DNA from: Fistulifera solaris
Taxonomy: Eukaryota > Bacillariophyta > Bacillariophyceae > Naviculales > Stauroneidaceae
Direction of reading: 5' to 3'
NCBI GenBank assembly: GCA_030295235.1
Contig: AP026125.1
Coordinates: 1,364,001-1,428,000 of the forward strand
Length of the DNA stretch: 64,000 bases
Part shown: in pieces, positions 45,006-55,450 of the stretch
How positions within the stretch are numbered: the first letter of the stretch is position 1
Layout: each line of letters opens with the position of its first letter
Notes under the pieces: model-generated
The model's input: the letters and a program-made list of their open reading frames with translations, nothing else
Told to the model about the DNA's origin: nothing
Databases searched by the model: none
Program-made: the position numbers and the translations under genes

Positions 45006-46298
45006 CTATCCGCTTTTGGGTTTTTGCACATGGCCAGCTGCGGTATTTGATCGCAGTGAAATGGGAAAGATTACTTCCTTCCAGTTTTCAATGAAGCCAC
45101 GATTGTAAATATTTTTGGGCTCAGGACCGGGATGCTCAACTACGTTCGCTGATTTAGTTGTTTCTCTATCACCTTTGTCATCTGTCTCCAAATCTGGAAC
45201 GGATGAAGCCGACGTGCAGGTAACATCCTTCTCGCGAAGTTGTGGCTTTGCCTGATGCCGTGAGTCGGACACCGGGCGACCTTGTTTGACGGCTTCATTG
45301 TATTGATTGAGCTCAAAGTTATACCACTTTCGAACATCGTCCCATTTATACGATTCGTTTGTTGTCATCCCTCGACTGGTGAGCCAAATGTGGTACCCGA
45401 GGAACAATCCCAAAGCTATTGACATGACGCCCATAAGAATCGCCACAGCACATTGTAGAGTAAATCGATCAAACAGGTACTGAAACAATAGATACTTTGT
45501 CGCCTGTATTTCTTGGCCGGTGAAACGATCGACAAAGACGGCTTGTAAGAGATTCCTTTGTAACAAATGTCCATAAAAAAGCGCTGTTATGATCGCAGCC
45601 CCGTAGCCACACGCCACCGCATGCATCAAAAGGAAGAGAAGAAAGAAACGATAATTTTCTTCTCCAATGGTATTGTACACCCATCCACAGAAGTGATCGA
45701 ACCGGGGGACGTTGCCATTGTATCGGTGTCGGTCGAACTTGCTGCGGGCAGGTCGAAGGATCGACGTCGTTTTACATGTTTGCGGCACAAACAACACGTT
45801 GTCGTAAGGAAAATGATTGTAGCGGTGTATATTGCTGGCAGTGATGATGCCCGGACTGGTCGAGGAGGCGTAGCGCCAAGAAATCATGCATGCTGCAAAG
45901 AAAAACATGCCAATCGCCTTGTGATACGAACCCACGTAATCTTGTTGATCGACCATGGGATAAACGAAGAACCATACGACACTCCATCCTCCATAGAACA
46001 ATGCCAGATAGAACATCATGAGAAATCGATCAACAAAGAATTGTATAGTATACAACACATTTTGTGGTAATAGTCGATCTAACAGTCCCCAAGTTTTCTG
46101 CGGAAGCGTTTCCGTGACAAAGAAGGCCAACTTGGATTTATTCGGATCCGCAAAGAAGAAGACGTAAATAAAGAGGACCAGACAGAATGCGTAGATGCCT
46201 ACAACTGCGGTAAATGCAGCTGTTGAAAGGGAAAATGCCATGGTAAATAAATGCGTATGCGATAAAGCAGATATGATGATTGAAACTTCGCCCGCCAT
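45006..46298 (-). CDS. DHHC-family palmitoyltransferase-like protein with degenerate zinc domain (DHFC)
   Basis: A single exon from the first ATG of the frame (46298, Kozak-like GACCATGG); a second good ATG is at 46241. About 430 residues. Four membrane segments are arranged as in DHHC enzymes: two before the core (VVGIYAFCLVLFIYVFFF, MMFYLALFYGGWSVVWFFVY) with a further one near IGMFFFAAC, and two after (FFLLFLLMHAVACGYGAAII, AILMGVMSIALGLFLGYHIW). The core reads FDHFCGWVYNTIGEENYRFF, keeping the catalytic Cys and the GEEN-YRFF region, but the second His is Phe and most zinc-binding Cys/His of the usual CRD are missing (CKTTSILRPARSKFDRHRYN). It converges on the sensor kinase with 8 bp between ends. 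Protein S-acylation is the family role; activity here is uncertain. Confidence 0.82.
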   Translation of the reverse strand: MAGEVSIIISALSHTHLFTMAFSLSTAAFTAVVGIYAFCLVLFIYVFFFADPNKSKLAFFVTETLPQKTWGLLDRLLPQNVLYTIQFFVDRFLMMFYLALFYGGWSVVWFFVYPMVDQQDYVGSYHKAIGMFFFAACMISWRYASSTSPGIITASNIHRYNHFPYDNVLFVPQTCKTTSILRPARSKFDRHRYNGNVPRFDHFCGWVYNTIGEENYRFFLLFLLMHAVACGYGAAIITALFYGHLLQRNLLQAVFVDRFTGQEIQATKYLLFQYLFDRFTLQCAVAILMGVMSIALGLFLGYHIWLTSRGMTTNESYKWDDVRKWYNFELNQYNEAVKQGRPVSDSRHQAKPQLREKDVTCTSASSVPDLETDDKGDRETTKSANVVEHPGPEPKNIYNRGFIENWKEVIFPISLRSNTAAGHVQKPKSG

Positions 46299-46429
46299 GG
46301 TCAATGGGATGGTCGAATGTCGACTGAATCTATCTTGAGACAAACAGAGTCAGAATTTCCGTCTGACGACTAACTCAAAGTAACAACAACTGCATCTACT
46401 ATAGCCAAAAGTGTTGATGGCGAATTGTT

Positions 46430-46925
46430 CAATATCCGGGTACCCCTGCAGAGATAAATTTCCTACGACGGCTACGTGAAATTCGCGTATACACTGGAAG
46501 CGTTGTTTCTTTTTGTTATCATGTTTCAGTGATATATCAAAGTTGATTATTGCTTAATGACATGCATTAGCGATGATGGACATAGTATCGTTGACATTGG
46601 TGTCCGAAAGACGCGAATAATGGTGCGATCGAAGTTACGCAATATCCGGGTTGTCCTCTGTCGATAAATTTCCCTACGAGAGCTACGTGAAATTACGTAA
46701 TTATTCGAAGCGCTGCGCCAATCGTTCCATGAACGTTTTAATTTCAAGTCGATGGCGATTATTGCTTACCGATACGAATACAATACATTGCGCATGAAAA
46801 ACGTTGATATCTGGGCACTGTAAATATGAGAATTCGATGATGGCGAGATGTTCAATATCCGGGTACCCCTGCAGAGATAAATTTCCTACGACGGCTACGT
46901 GAAATTCGCGTAGACACTGAAAAGA
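46430..46925 (+). repeat. B-A-B triplet of the A/B repeat family
   Basis: CCGGG landmarks lie at 46436, 46646 and 46859 (steps 210 and 213). Cores 1 and 3 read CCCCTGCAGAGATAAATTTC followed by CTACGACGGCTACGTG (B type). Core 2 reads CCTCTGTCGATAAATTTCCC followed by TACGAGAGCTACGTG (A type). Homology extends between cores, for example GTTGATATCTGGGCAC, matched by GTTGACATCTGGGCAC at 60.66 kb. The triplet points toward the two-pore channel gene 250 bp downstream. Confidence 0.9.
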
Positions 46926-47171
46926 GTTTTAAAAATATCCTGATCCTTGCGAGCTCCATGAGGAATAAAAAAGAGAAGAACTTTCGCGCCTGCTCGAGCG
47001 CGCCCATCTCGCATTCATTTTTTCGTCCATCATCATCGTCGCCTTTTTCTCATCTTTCAACAAGAACTTGAACAAGAGTGGAAGGTTCTGCGAAACGAGA
47101 ACATAAACTGGTTCATCCAAGATCTAAACCTTGAGAAGAATTCTGAGAACGCTGCGTAGCACTGAATTGAA

Positions 47172-50006
47172 ATGAATAATCGCGGAGAACAGCGACCCTT
47201 ACTAGCACATCGAGAGGTGAATGATGAATCTGAATCTTCTGGATGGGAATCACTCCATCATGAATCACAATGCTCTTCTGCAATAATACACAGCCTGAGA
47301 GGATCATGGAATAAGCCTCATGTAAGGGCTCGTATAGGGCCTGCCGCTCATCTGGTACGTGATGCGGCGATGGACTTGGATGCCGAGAATCCATCGGAAG
47401 GAGCTTACGATCCGTACCATGCTCGACACAAAAATGATACATGGCGCAACGTTGTGTCCCTGCTATGTCATCGAGTGTGTGCATATCCGCCTGTTGTCAA
47501 ACTATTTAATTTGGTAGCGTGGGCCATGCTTTTTCTGACATTCATTGAACCTCCCTATTGGTGTCTGGCGAATGATGATTATCCAGAGAGATCATGCGCC
47601 AGACTATTGTCAGCACGAGGGATACCCGCGGGTGCCGAGGAAGACGAGTTTGTGAGTGAGGTAGAATACTATCCGAATGCACACGCTATGCTTCTAGATG
47701 AAGCCATGTCTCGCAAAATCGAATCCGTTTTTGTTGCCATTCTTTTCGGTGTGGTACTTTTACGGATTGGTCGCGATGGGCTCAGCTTGAAACGATACTT
47801 ACGCAAAGGCCCAGCTCGATGGAACCGCATAGCACAGTTGGTGTCTTTAAGTTTCATTGCCTATGGACTTTGGACGGATCACTCCAGTTACTGTCCCTAT
47901 GCGCGCTTGGCAATAGTCATGTCACTGGATAATTTTAATTTTCAGCGCGAACTGCGGGATCTAGTGGAAGTACTTCCGCGTGTTTTTCAGATTTTGGCAT
48001 TGCTCAGCTTGCTAATACTCTTTTATGGTTGGTTTGGTACTCTCCTCTTTGCGAACACAATTGAAGGGAAGACTTCGTTCTCCAACATAGTCGAAGCCAT
48101 TGTAAGAAACTTGCGATCTGCGCTTCTAAACGTAAAGAATTATCAAATTGCTCATCTTTGCTCTTTTTTGCAGTGGACGCTATGGATGTGTGTCACAACA
48201 GGTATGTGTTTCGCGGTGATTTACAGTTTCCATCAAAGGTCACTAAACGCTGTAAAACCTTTCGTTTAAAGTCAATTATCCGGACGTCATGATGCCAGCG
48301 TATAATAAGAATCGCTGGGTGGCATTATATTTCATTTCCTTCATGGCGATTGCTTTTTTCTTTTTAATGAACCTTATTTTGGCCGTGATTGTCAATCAGT
48401 ACAACGAAGCCGCTACGCAGCGATCGAAAGAGCACCGTGTGCTAGCAAAGGATTGCTTAACAAAAGCTTACAAACTTCTTGATCCACATGAAGTCGGCTG
48501 GATCGATCGGAGAACCGTCATGGAACTATTTCGCATTTTAAAAGAAGACTTTCCAGAATTTCGACATCTCTCGGAGGAACAAGGGAACATTATTTTCGGC
48601 TTGCTGGCGAGAAGCCATCCGTCCAAGGTTTCAAAAGACGAGTTCATGAAGCTATCCAACCTTTTGCTTCTTGAATTCGTTCGCGAAAGTGACTACTCGA
48701 CCTGGGTTGAGCGCCGCTACCCAGAGTACTTTCAAAGTAGCCAACATCAAGAATTTTGTAACCTTGTCAAATCGGATTACTTCGAGTATGCCATCGATCT
48801 GGTTTTGCTGATGAACGCTATGGTAGCCGCCATGCAATCGTATCCTGAATTGTCAGGAAGCGCCGCCTCAGGTGAGTTCCTCTCAATTAGTTTTACATCC
48901 TCCTACGCTGCCTGAAATTTTTTCCTGCTCGTCTAGACCCTCTGTATATTGGTGGTCCTATCGACACCACTGAAGAGATTGTTGGTACATTCTTTACCGC
49001 CCTTTATGCGGTGGAAGTCTTTACCAAGATAGCTGTGTATGGTCGGAAATCATATTTTGAGGATCAAAGAAATGTCTTTGATTTCACGATGACAATGCTG
49101 GCTTTCGTACGGGTCGCGCTGATGTTTTCTCCAGAAAGCGTACTTTTCGATATTCAATTGATTCGTCTGATTGTGATGCTCCGTGTGCTTCGTATAATCC
49201 GCTTTCTTCCTGGAATCAACGTACTCCAGTTGCTTTTTCGCAAGGAAGCGAAAATATTGAAGTACGCAGTCAGCATTCTGCTGCTGCTGTTCTTTGTTTT
49301 CTTTCTGTTCAGCTCGGTAAGCCTGGTCACAATTGAACAAATCTTGTTTATCGAAGCCTAACAACCGTTTTATGAATGCGCCGTCCACTCGATCAGTTCG
49401 GTGTTTATCACTACGGTGGACTAATTTCACGAGATCCATCCAATCGAGTTTCCGACCTCGTTCTGAACACTGTCTTTTCTGAGAGCGATTACTGGGCCAA
49501 CAACTTCAATGACATGATCAGTGGCATGAATGTAAGTAACGCATTATCCTTTCGTGCGATATTCCTTACTAACGAATCACACTATTGCAAAGGTCCTGTT
49601 CAACTTGCTCGTTACAAATAATTGGGATGAATGCGAGATAGGGTTCGAAGCAGTTACTGAAGCGAAGTGGGTCAGATGGTTCTTCCTTTTCTTCCACTTG
49701 ACAGCTGTGGTTTTGGTCAACAATCTTGTTGTGGCATTTGTCATTGAAGCGTTTCTTGAGCAGCTATACTTATCAAATAACCAACAAAAGGAAGAAGCCG
49801 AAAGGTACGGGGAAACTATTTTGAATGGCGGACACGTAGTTCTGAAGACCGCCATTTTTGGGAGCAAGGAAGCCACCTTCACTGGGCCTTACCGCGTGCG
49901 GCTACGTTATGCGGGCGGCGACATTACAGGCAGTAAAAGAGATCATCAAGATCTCGAAGAAAATCTGACAAAGTTGTTGTCCCTGCCTGTGAGCCCCTAT
50001 TTGTGA
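47172..50006 (+). CDS. Two-pore channel family voltage-gated cation channel
   Basis: Six exons: 47172-48101, 48174-48201 (28 nt), 48272-48871, 48937-49316, 49397-49531 and 49593-50006. Introns are 61-80 nt, all phases agree, and the product is 828 residues with no frame break. Two six-segment channel domains are seen. Pore 1 reads EAIWTLWMCVTTVNYPDVMM across three exons; pore 2 reads ANNFNDMISGMNVLFNLLVT followed by NNWDE. S4 of domain II has regularly spaced Arg (LIRLIVMLRVLRIIRFLPGI). The linker has an EF-hand-like segment (KLLDPHEVGWIDRRTVMELF). TPCs are Ca/Na channels of vacuolar or endosomal membranes. The N terminus has LL-type acidic residues (EQRPLLAH) that could sort it there. Confidence 0.9.
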
Positions 50007-50249
50007 ATGAGACTGGTAGATTACTCCCCGTTTCATCCACCAACGATACCCCTCAACAAGCCCCATTTGAAAGAATAAGATTCTAAAAGATTCAGACGCC
50101 CGACCGGTCAGCTGTTATGCGTTCTTGGTCAAGACTGTAACCCGCTTCCGTACTAAGTGCAGGCGCATCAGATGAACTTCTTTCATGGAACTGAAATATC
50201 CTTGCTGCATAGAATGAAGTAATGGTGAAGTGTTTTTCTCGAGGCGATT

Positions 50250-51823
50250 CTAAGTACGACTGCTATCGCCCCACAATTTCCCGCCAGCTATATGCTCTCG
50301 CAAAGATTCTTCCCCGGTGACTCCTTTCTTCTTGCGGCTGGCTCGTTTCCTTTTTCCTGCACGGTACTCCAGAGACTCTGAACCATTGTCATCGTCTTCC
50401 GTAACTTTCTCCAGATCCTGATCATTCAACTGCCCACTCTGCATAATGCCCCTGGCAATTGGCAGTTGCCACCCATACGCTAGAACTGTAGTTGTACCTT
50501 TGCGACCTGCTCGAGCCGTACGTCCTACACGTCGAATATATTCCGCAGGATCCTTCGGAAAGTCGAATATGACCACATGATCGACAGGCGAAGCAGCAAA
50601 ATCCACGCCACGGGCAGCGCGATCGGTGCATATCAATACAGAATCAATATCCTGTTCTTGCCGGACAAACTCCGCTAGGTTTTCGCGTCGTACTTCGGGA
50701 GTCATAGCGCCATGATAAGTGTAAATCTTATTGACGCGTTCGCTTCTATCTTTTCTTTTCAACAAGTTTTCCACCTGTCGACAGCTTTCTACTGTATTGC
50801 AAAGATGAGTGTGCGTCGGCACCGGTTCTTACGAAGCGCCGTCATTAGTTCTTTCGCCTTGACCTCAAAGCAATATTTAGCATCCCGATTATACTGAGGT
50901 GGCACTGACACATCAACCAAACGTTCCTCTACAGTCATTGCGACGCGGTGTAGGCCTGGTCCTTTCACAACTTGCACATCTGGGAACTCTCTTTGCACAG
51001 TTTTGATAACGGAATTGGGCAAAGTCGCCGCAACAAACACGAACTGCGGACTGGTCTGCAAAGCTGCACCCAGTGTCCGAAGCTGAGGTCCAAACGTTTC
51101 ATCCACTAGCAGAATATCCACTTCGTCCAGCACGACAGCCTGTACGCGACTTAAGTCGAGTCCTGCTTGTCGTGTCCTTAAAATAGTTGCTATACGTCCA
51201 GGAGTCGAAATCAGCACATCATAGCTTTTCTTCTGCTGCAGCATTCGAATCTGATCCCGAATATTTGTTGCATACTGACCCGTTGCCGTTAAAACTGCCG
51301 ACGATACCGTCAGCTTGTCACACACTGCCTTAATTTGATCCGCTAGTTCGGCCGTCGGGGCGAGAACAATGATAGCCGGTGATGCTTTGCTTTTGAAGGA
51401 TCGGTTCAGTAACGGCAAAAGGTATGCTAACGTTTTTCCACTGCCTGTTTGATCGGCGATAATCGCATTCTTCCCCTGAAACAAAATGGGCCAAGCGAGA
51501 TTCTGTATTTTGGATGGTCGCGTAATTCCAGCGTCGCGACACAGTTTTCGAAATAGCGGTTTATCTGCTGCGAAGGACGCCAAAGAATTGCGACTGAAAA
51601 AGTGCGATGGAGCGTCGTGCGTGTATCCATTGTCACCCTTATCAAATGCCTGTTCTGTTGGAGACTTGTTGTAGAATATATCATCATCGTCTGTATCTTG
51701 AAATGACTGATGGATTGCTGTCGGACGAGTCAGGCGCGACGAACATTCTGTTTCGATGTTCGTCTGAAAGGCCTTCACGAACGGAAGCAGCCACAAGCAA
51801 CAGATACTCAAAGACGACTTCAT
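50250..51823 (-). CDS. Plastid-targeted DEAD-box RNA helicase, one frame break
   Basis: Start at ATG 51823, which begins a signal peptide with a plastid motif ([20 protein letters not shown]). One base is missing in the run at 50802-50804; adding it gives [20 protein letters not shown] and a 524-residue protein. Helicase motifs in order: Q motif ([11 protein letters not shown]-like region), [10 protein letters not shown], Ia APTAEL, Ib [15 protein letters not shown] (DEVD instead of DEAD), [39 protein letters not shown]. The tail is basic ([10 protein letters not shown]). It probably remodels plastid rRNA or mRNA. The DEVD and AATL variants occur in some members and need not abolish ATPase activity. 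Confidence 0.92.
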
Positions 51824-52289
51824 ATTGCGCAATAATACAGGCAGCAAAAGTTTCGGCAATTCAGGATGAAAATATGGATAATTATAATGGGTCAAAGGTT
51901 AATGTGGTCGTTATTCAAGTTTCGAGTCAGTGAATGGTGTGTGTGAATGATGCAAAAACTTAAGACCAAAGTCGTACAGGTACTACGGTACTACTATACT
52001 CTATTACAAGACGAGTATAAGTCAACTGTTGGTGGGTATACTGGATAATAGTGTAAAGAAAAGAGTATTTGTAATACAGACGCGCGCAAAAACTCGTCCG
52101 CGCGGCATAGCCAACGAAATTCAAAGTCGGAAGACGAATGCAAAGATCACGAAACAAAACATGAGAACGTTATCACTTATCACCAACATCTGTCCCTCAT
52201 TCACGCTACTAGCTTCGTCGTTACACATTTCCTACCTCTTTCCTGAAATACTAAAAGAGGAAAGCACTCGGAAGCCGCAAAGAAAGAGA
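51824..52289. other. divergent intergenic region
   Basis: 466 bp between the helicase and TFIIB starts. The TFIIB frame stays open upstream to 52029 without features of a real N terminus. No repeat or RNA gene is seen. Confidence 0.35.
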
Positions 52290-54025
52290 ATGGCGACGAC
52301 TGTAATTTTAAATAACACAAACATGGAACCGCAGTGTCGTGCTTGTCATTCGACGGCTCTCTATACCGACTGGTCGCAAGGCGACCGTATCTGTACATCA
52401 TGCGGGGTCGTTGACGAAGAACATATTATGGATAGAGGACCCGAATGGCGAGACTATCAAGACGACCCGGACTCGACCGCACAACGGAGCGGTATGGTCC
52501 CCGTCAACGAGGATTTATATTTAGGAGGCTTACAACCAACACTCGTGTCAAGTTATACGTTCGGTGATCGCAATCCATCCATACGGAACCGATTGGCGTC
52601 AGCAAATCATAAGATTGATTATTTGATGCAAAAACAGCACGCCAAAGCGTTGTCGTCGGCGCATTTGTCGCATAAGATCAAGAGAAAACACAACACCGAA
52701 TTGTCGCACCAAGACGTGCGACCCGAACTGGAGCAGCTCATTGTAAAAGAAGAAGACGATGGCAACCGATTGCGTACTGCCATGTACGCTGAAAAGTGGT
52801 CACTGCAACGTGCTATTCGATGGCACGAAGGACACGAGGATGAACAAGCGGATAAAGTTCTACAGAAGGCTGCTCACGATCTTTATGCAGCGTACTCGAT
52901 GCTTTTGGAAAGCGCGGAGGCCTTGGATCTAAACGAAAGAGTGAAACAAGAGGCATCAAATTTGTTATGTAAATATGCTACTCTGCGGGACGGCTTGCTG
53001 GTGCGTGGAATAGCCATTGCGAGACGGAAAAGTGCTACGGAGCTTGTCCACGAACCGAATGCTCTTAAGAAATGGCGGCTGGTACCAGCGCAACGGCAAC
53101 GTGTATTAGAACAGGCAGCAAAAGATTCACTCAATGACTACAACAAAGTGAAACAACATGGAGCTCTTTGTGCCGCAATTCTCTTTTGACGGCCCGAAAT
53201 TTGAAACAACCTCGGTCGCTCGCAGATGTCTGTAACAGCATACAACCACCAAAAACGATGGCCGACACAAACTCGTATTTGTTAAATGAAGATACATTCA
53301 TCAAGAAAAGACACTGCTCTCGGGCTTTTAACGAGATCAAAGAGACGTTTCCTGAATTTGCACAAGCGGCGTCATCAGCAGACGGTATCACAACAATGGA
53401 AGATCCGACTGGTGAAGATGCTATTCATAACCTGATAGAGCATACGCTTCGCAAGCTGCACCTACCTCCTGTGGCTGAGACATGTGTGCAATTTTTGATG
53501 CAATTGTTAGACGGATCGAAGGAGGCGAAGATTAACATTGCTGCTATCACACTCTTTGTGTGTCATGCTGGCAGCACGATGCAGCGTCTCGCACAGCAGT
53601 CACGGCAACAAAGCCGCAGCTTACCGTTTAGTAAGAAACGGACGTTTAGCCATACCGAAAAAACGACCGATGAAGCGGAAAGTGGTCTTGATTTCAATCA
53701 ACTGGAAGAAGAACAACGAACGTACCTGATGCAACGGATGTGGGACGCATGGAACGAACAGACGGAGTGGGCGCGTAGTCTCATCGAAATTGAGAATTGC
53801 TGCGGGGTGTCCAGCAAGCTTATTTCGGAATTCTACCAGACGAATCTCTATCCGAAGAGACATGAGCTGCTGCTGTCGCTTCAGGATGCAGTAAAGATAG
53901 ATGGACAGAGCGATTTCGTCTTTGGTGGCACACCGCAACGCCTTACCGAAACGCCTCAATCCTCAATTCTTTTGACGCGTTTGACCGCAGCAAGCCCACT
54001 CATGAAACCCTCGTCAAAGTTGTAA
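52290..54025 (+). CDS. Transcription factor IIB-like protein, one frame break
   Basis: A single exon from ATG 52290; one base is missing in the T4 run at 53184-53187. Adding it gives AAILFLTARNLKQPRSLADV, a standard TFIIB cyclin-repeat signature, and a 578-residue protein, longer than the usual 310-350. The zinc ribbon reads CRACHSTALYTDWSQGDRIC and ends TSCGVV. A B-reader-like segment (GPEWRDYQDD) follows. Cyclin repeat 1 ends near KQPRSLADVC; repeat 2 includes AAITLFVCHAGS. The extra length is an insert of about 150 residues between ribbon and core plus a C-terminal extension. It should place RNA polymerase II at promoters with TBP; a BRF-type role is less likely but not excluded. Confidence 0.85.
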
Positions 54026-54966
54026 CATAGTGTAACGGCGAGTTTGACCACTCTTCTCAGGGTCAATCTCGGCGCCCGAAGAGGCACTTCCGTTGCTAGA
54101 TTGCACTAGGCTGCTTTCCGTGTCGTTGGCAGATCGACGTCAAATTTTGTGACGCAGAGAATGATCATGGTGCGTAAGCATAACCCCATTCGTCAACCAC
54201 GATTGAATGCGATTGATGATTGATCGTAGTGCTTGGTGCTTGATCTTGAATCTTGTTTTTGCTGGTGCCGTTTAGGGCCTTAATTCAAGTCTCAAATTAA
54301 CAAAATTTTATTAATAAACGACAAACGACAAACGACCACTTCTTGGCCTTCTTTGGTGACCTGCCGCGACCTAGTGAAATTAAGAATTATTTTAGATTGA
54401 CTCCGTTTCTCGTTTCCAAGCCCGTTTCTCGGTCCTTTCCCCTTAGTTTTTATTCTCCCGTAACCGCCCCATATGACCCGTGACGCATAAGTTATTGTCC
54501 ATGACTAGCTAGTCCAATAGTGTTTTGTATATATCTATTAAACCTATGACCTGTGGTACATTCGAGTATCGAAATAGCTAAACTAGGTCTACTCTAGGCA
54601 TATATACAATCTGTCAAAGTTTTGTCCGTGCATCATGAACGGCCAATCAGGTCGATCTATTTCCCTTTCCGTGTTTACCGGAAGTACTTGTTGTATCTTT
54701 GATATTTGTAAATGTCTTTGACGTCAAACGCTTTTCGGAAGTTCGAAAAACCAATTGCCCATCGCAATAGCCTACAGCGAACTCAGTACATAATCTACGT
54801 GGGGGAAAGAATAATTTCATTCTCGCTCACACGGTCAAATTCGGAGATGAGATCTTGCCGAATTTCAGACGAAAACACCTTCTCACCTCGAACAAAAGAA
54901 CCCAACGCAGCGTCGATCGTCGATACAATATTCTATTCATAGTGCGCTGAGAAACGAATAGCAAGG
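54026..54966. other. intergenic region
   Basis: About 940 bp without a supported gene. A 76-codon frame at 54712 shows no recognisable features. AT-rich, no tandem repeat noticed. Confidence 0.35.
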
Positions 54967-55218
54967 ATGTCGTCGTCTAACATTAATTGCGCACGCGCGA
55001 GGTCGCTTCCTGACCGCCAGCCTTTACATGCCATTCTTCGACGTGCGTCTCCGGCGTTGCAGCCATTCTCCCGGTCCGACTACGTTCATCAGGATCGTCA
55101 TACCGCGAACAATGACTTTCTGCGCTCCATTCTCGAGCAAGCTCTTGCTATTACAGCATCCATTCCAATGGAAGACTGGGAATCTGGCAAGTCGTCCCCT
55201 GAAAAGAGACCGCAGTGA
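54967..55218 (+). CDS. possible small hypothetical protein
   Basis: ATG 54967 opens an 83-residue frame (MSSSNINCARARSLPDRQPL) with an acidic helical C-terminal part (NNDFLRSILEQALAITASIP). It is unknown and without splice evidence. It could be a short real gene or a chance frame, since an overlapping frame of 74 codons also exists. Confidence 0.25.
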   Translation: MSSSNINCARARSLPDRQPLHAILRRASPALQPFSRSDYVHQDRHTANNDFLRSILEQALAITASIPMEDWESGKSSPEKRPQ

Positions 55219-55450
55219 TTGCATCCGCACCAGAATTGCAGGAGATTGCTGACATTTGAGTTGAATTATCTTCGAAGAAGATCGACGGATACAGGAAAAG
55301 GCGATATATCAACAATTTTATATACTTTTTCATTTTAGTAGGAAAATTTTATACCCTAGCTTCCTCCCTCGTGTGCACGCCATAAGCATTCCGTCATGTA
55401 ATGATAAGTAGTGTTGTGCTCTCCATCCGCAGCTACGTCGGGCTATGAAC

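Noticed and set aside
49317-49396. Apparent frame breaks between domain II S6 and pore of the two-pore channel
   Set aside because: An 80-nt intron with GTAAGC donor and CGATCAG acceptor joins FFLFSS to FGVYHYGGLISRDP in correct phase, so no error is needed.
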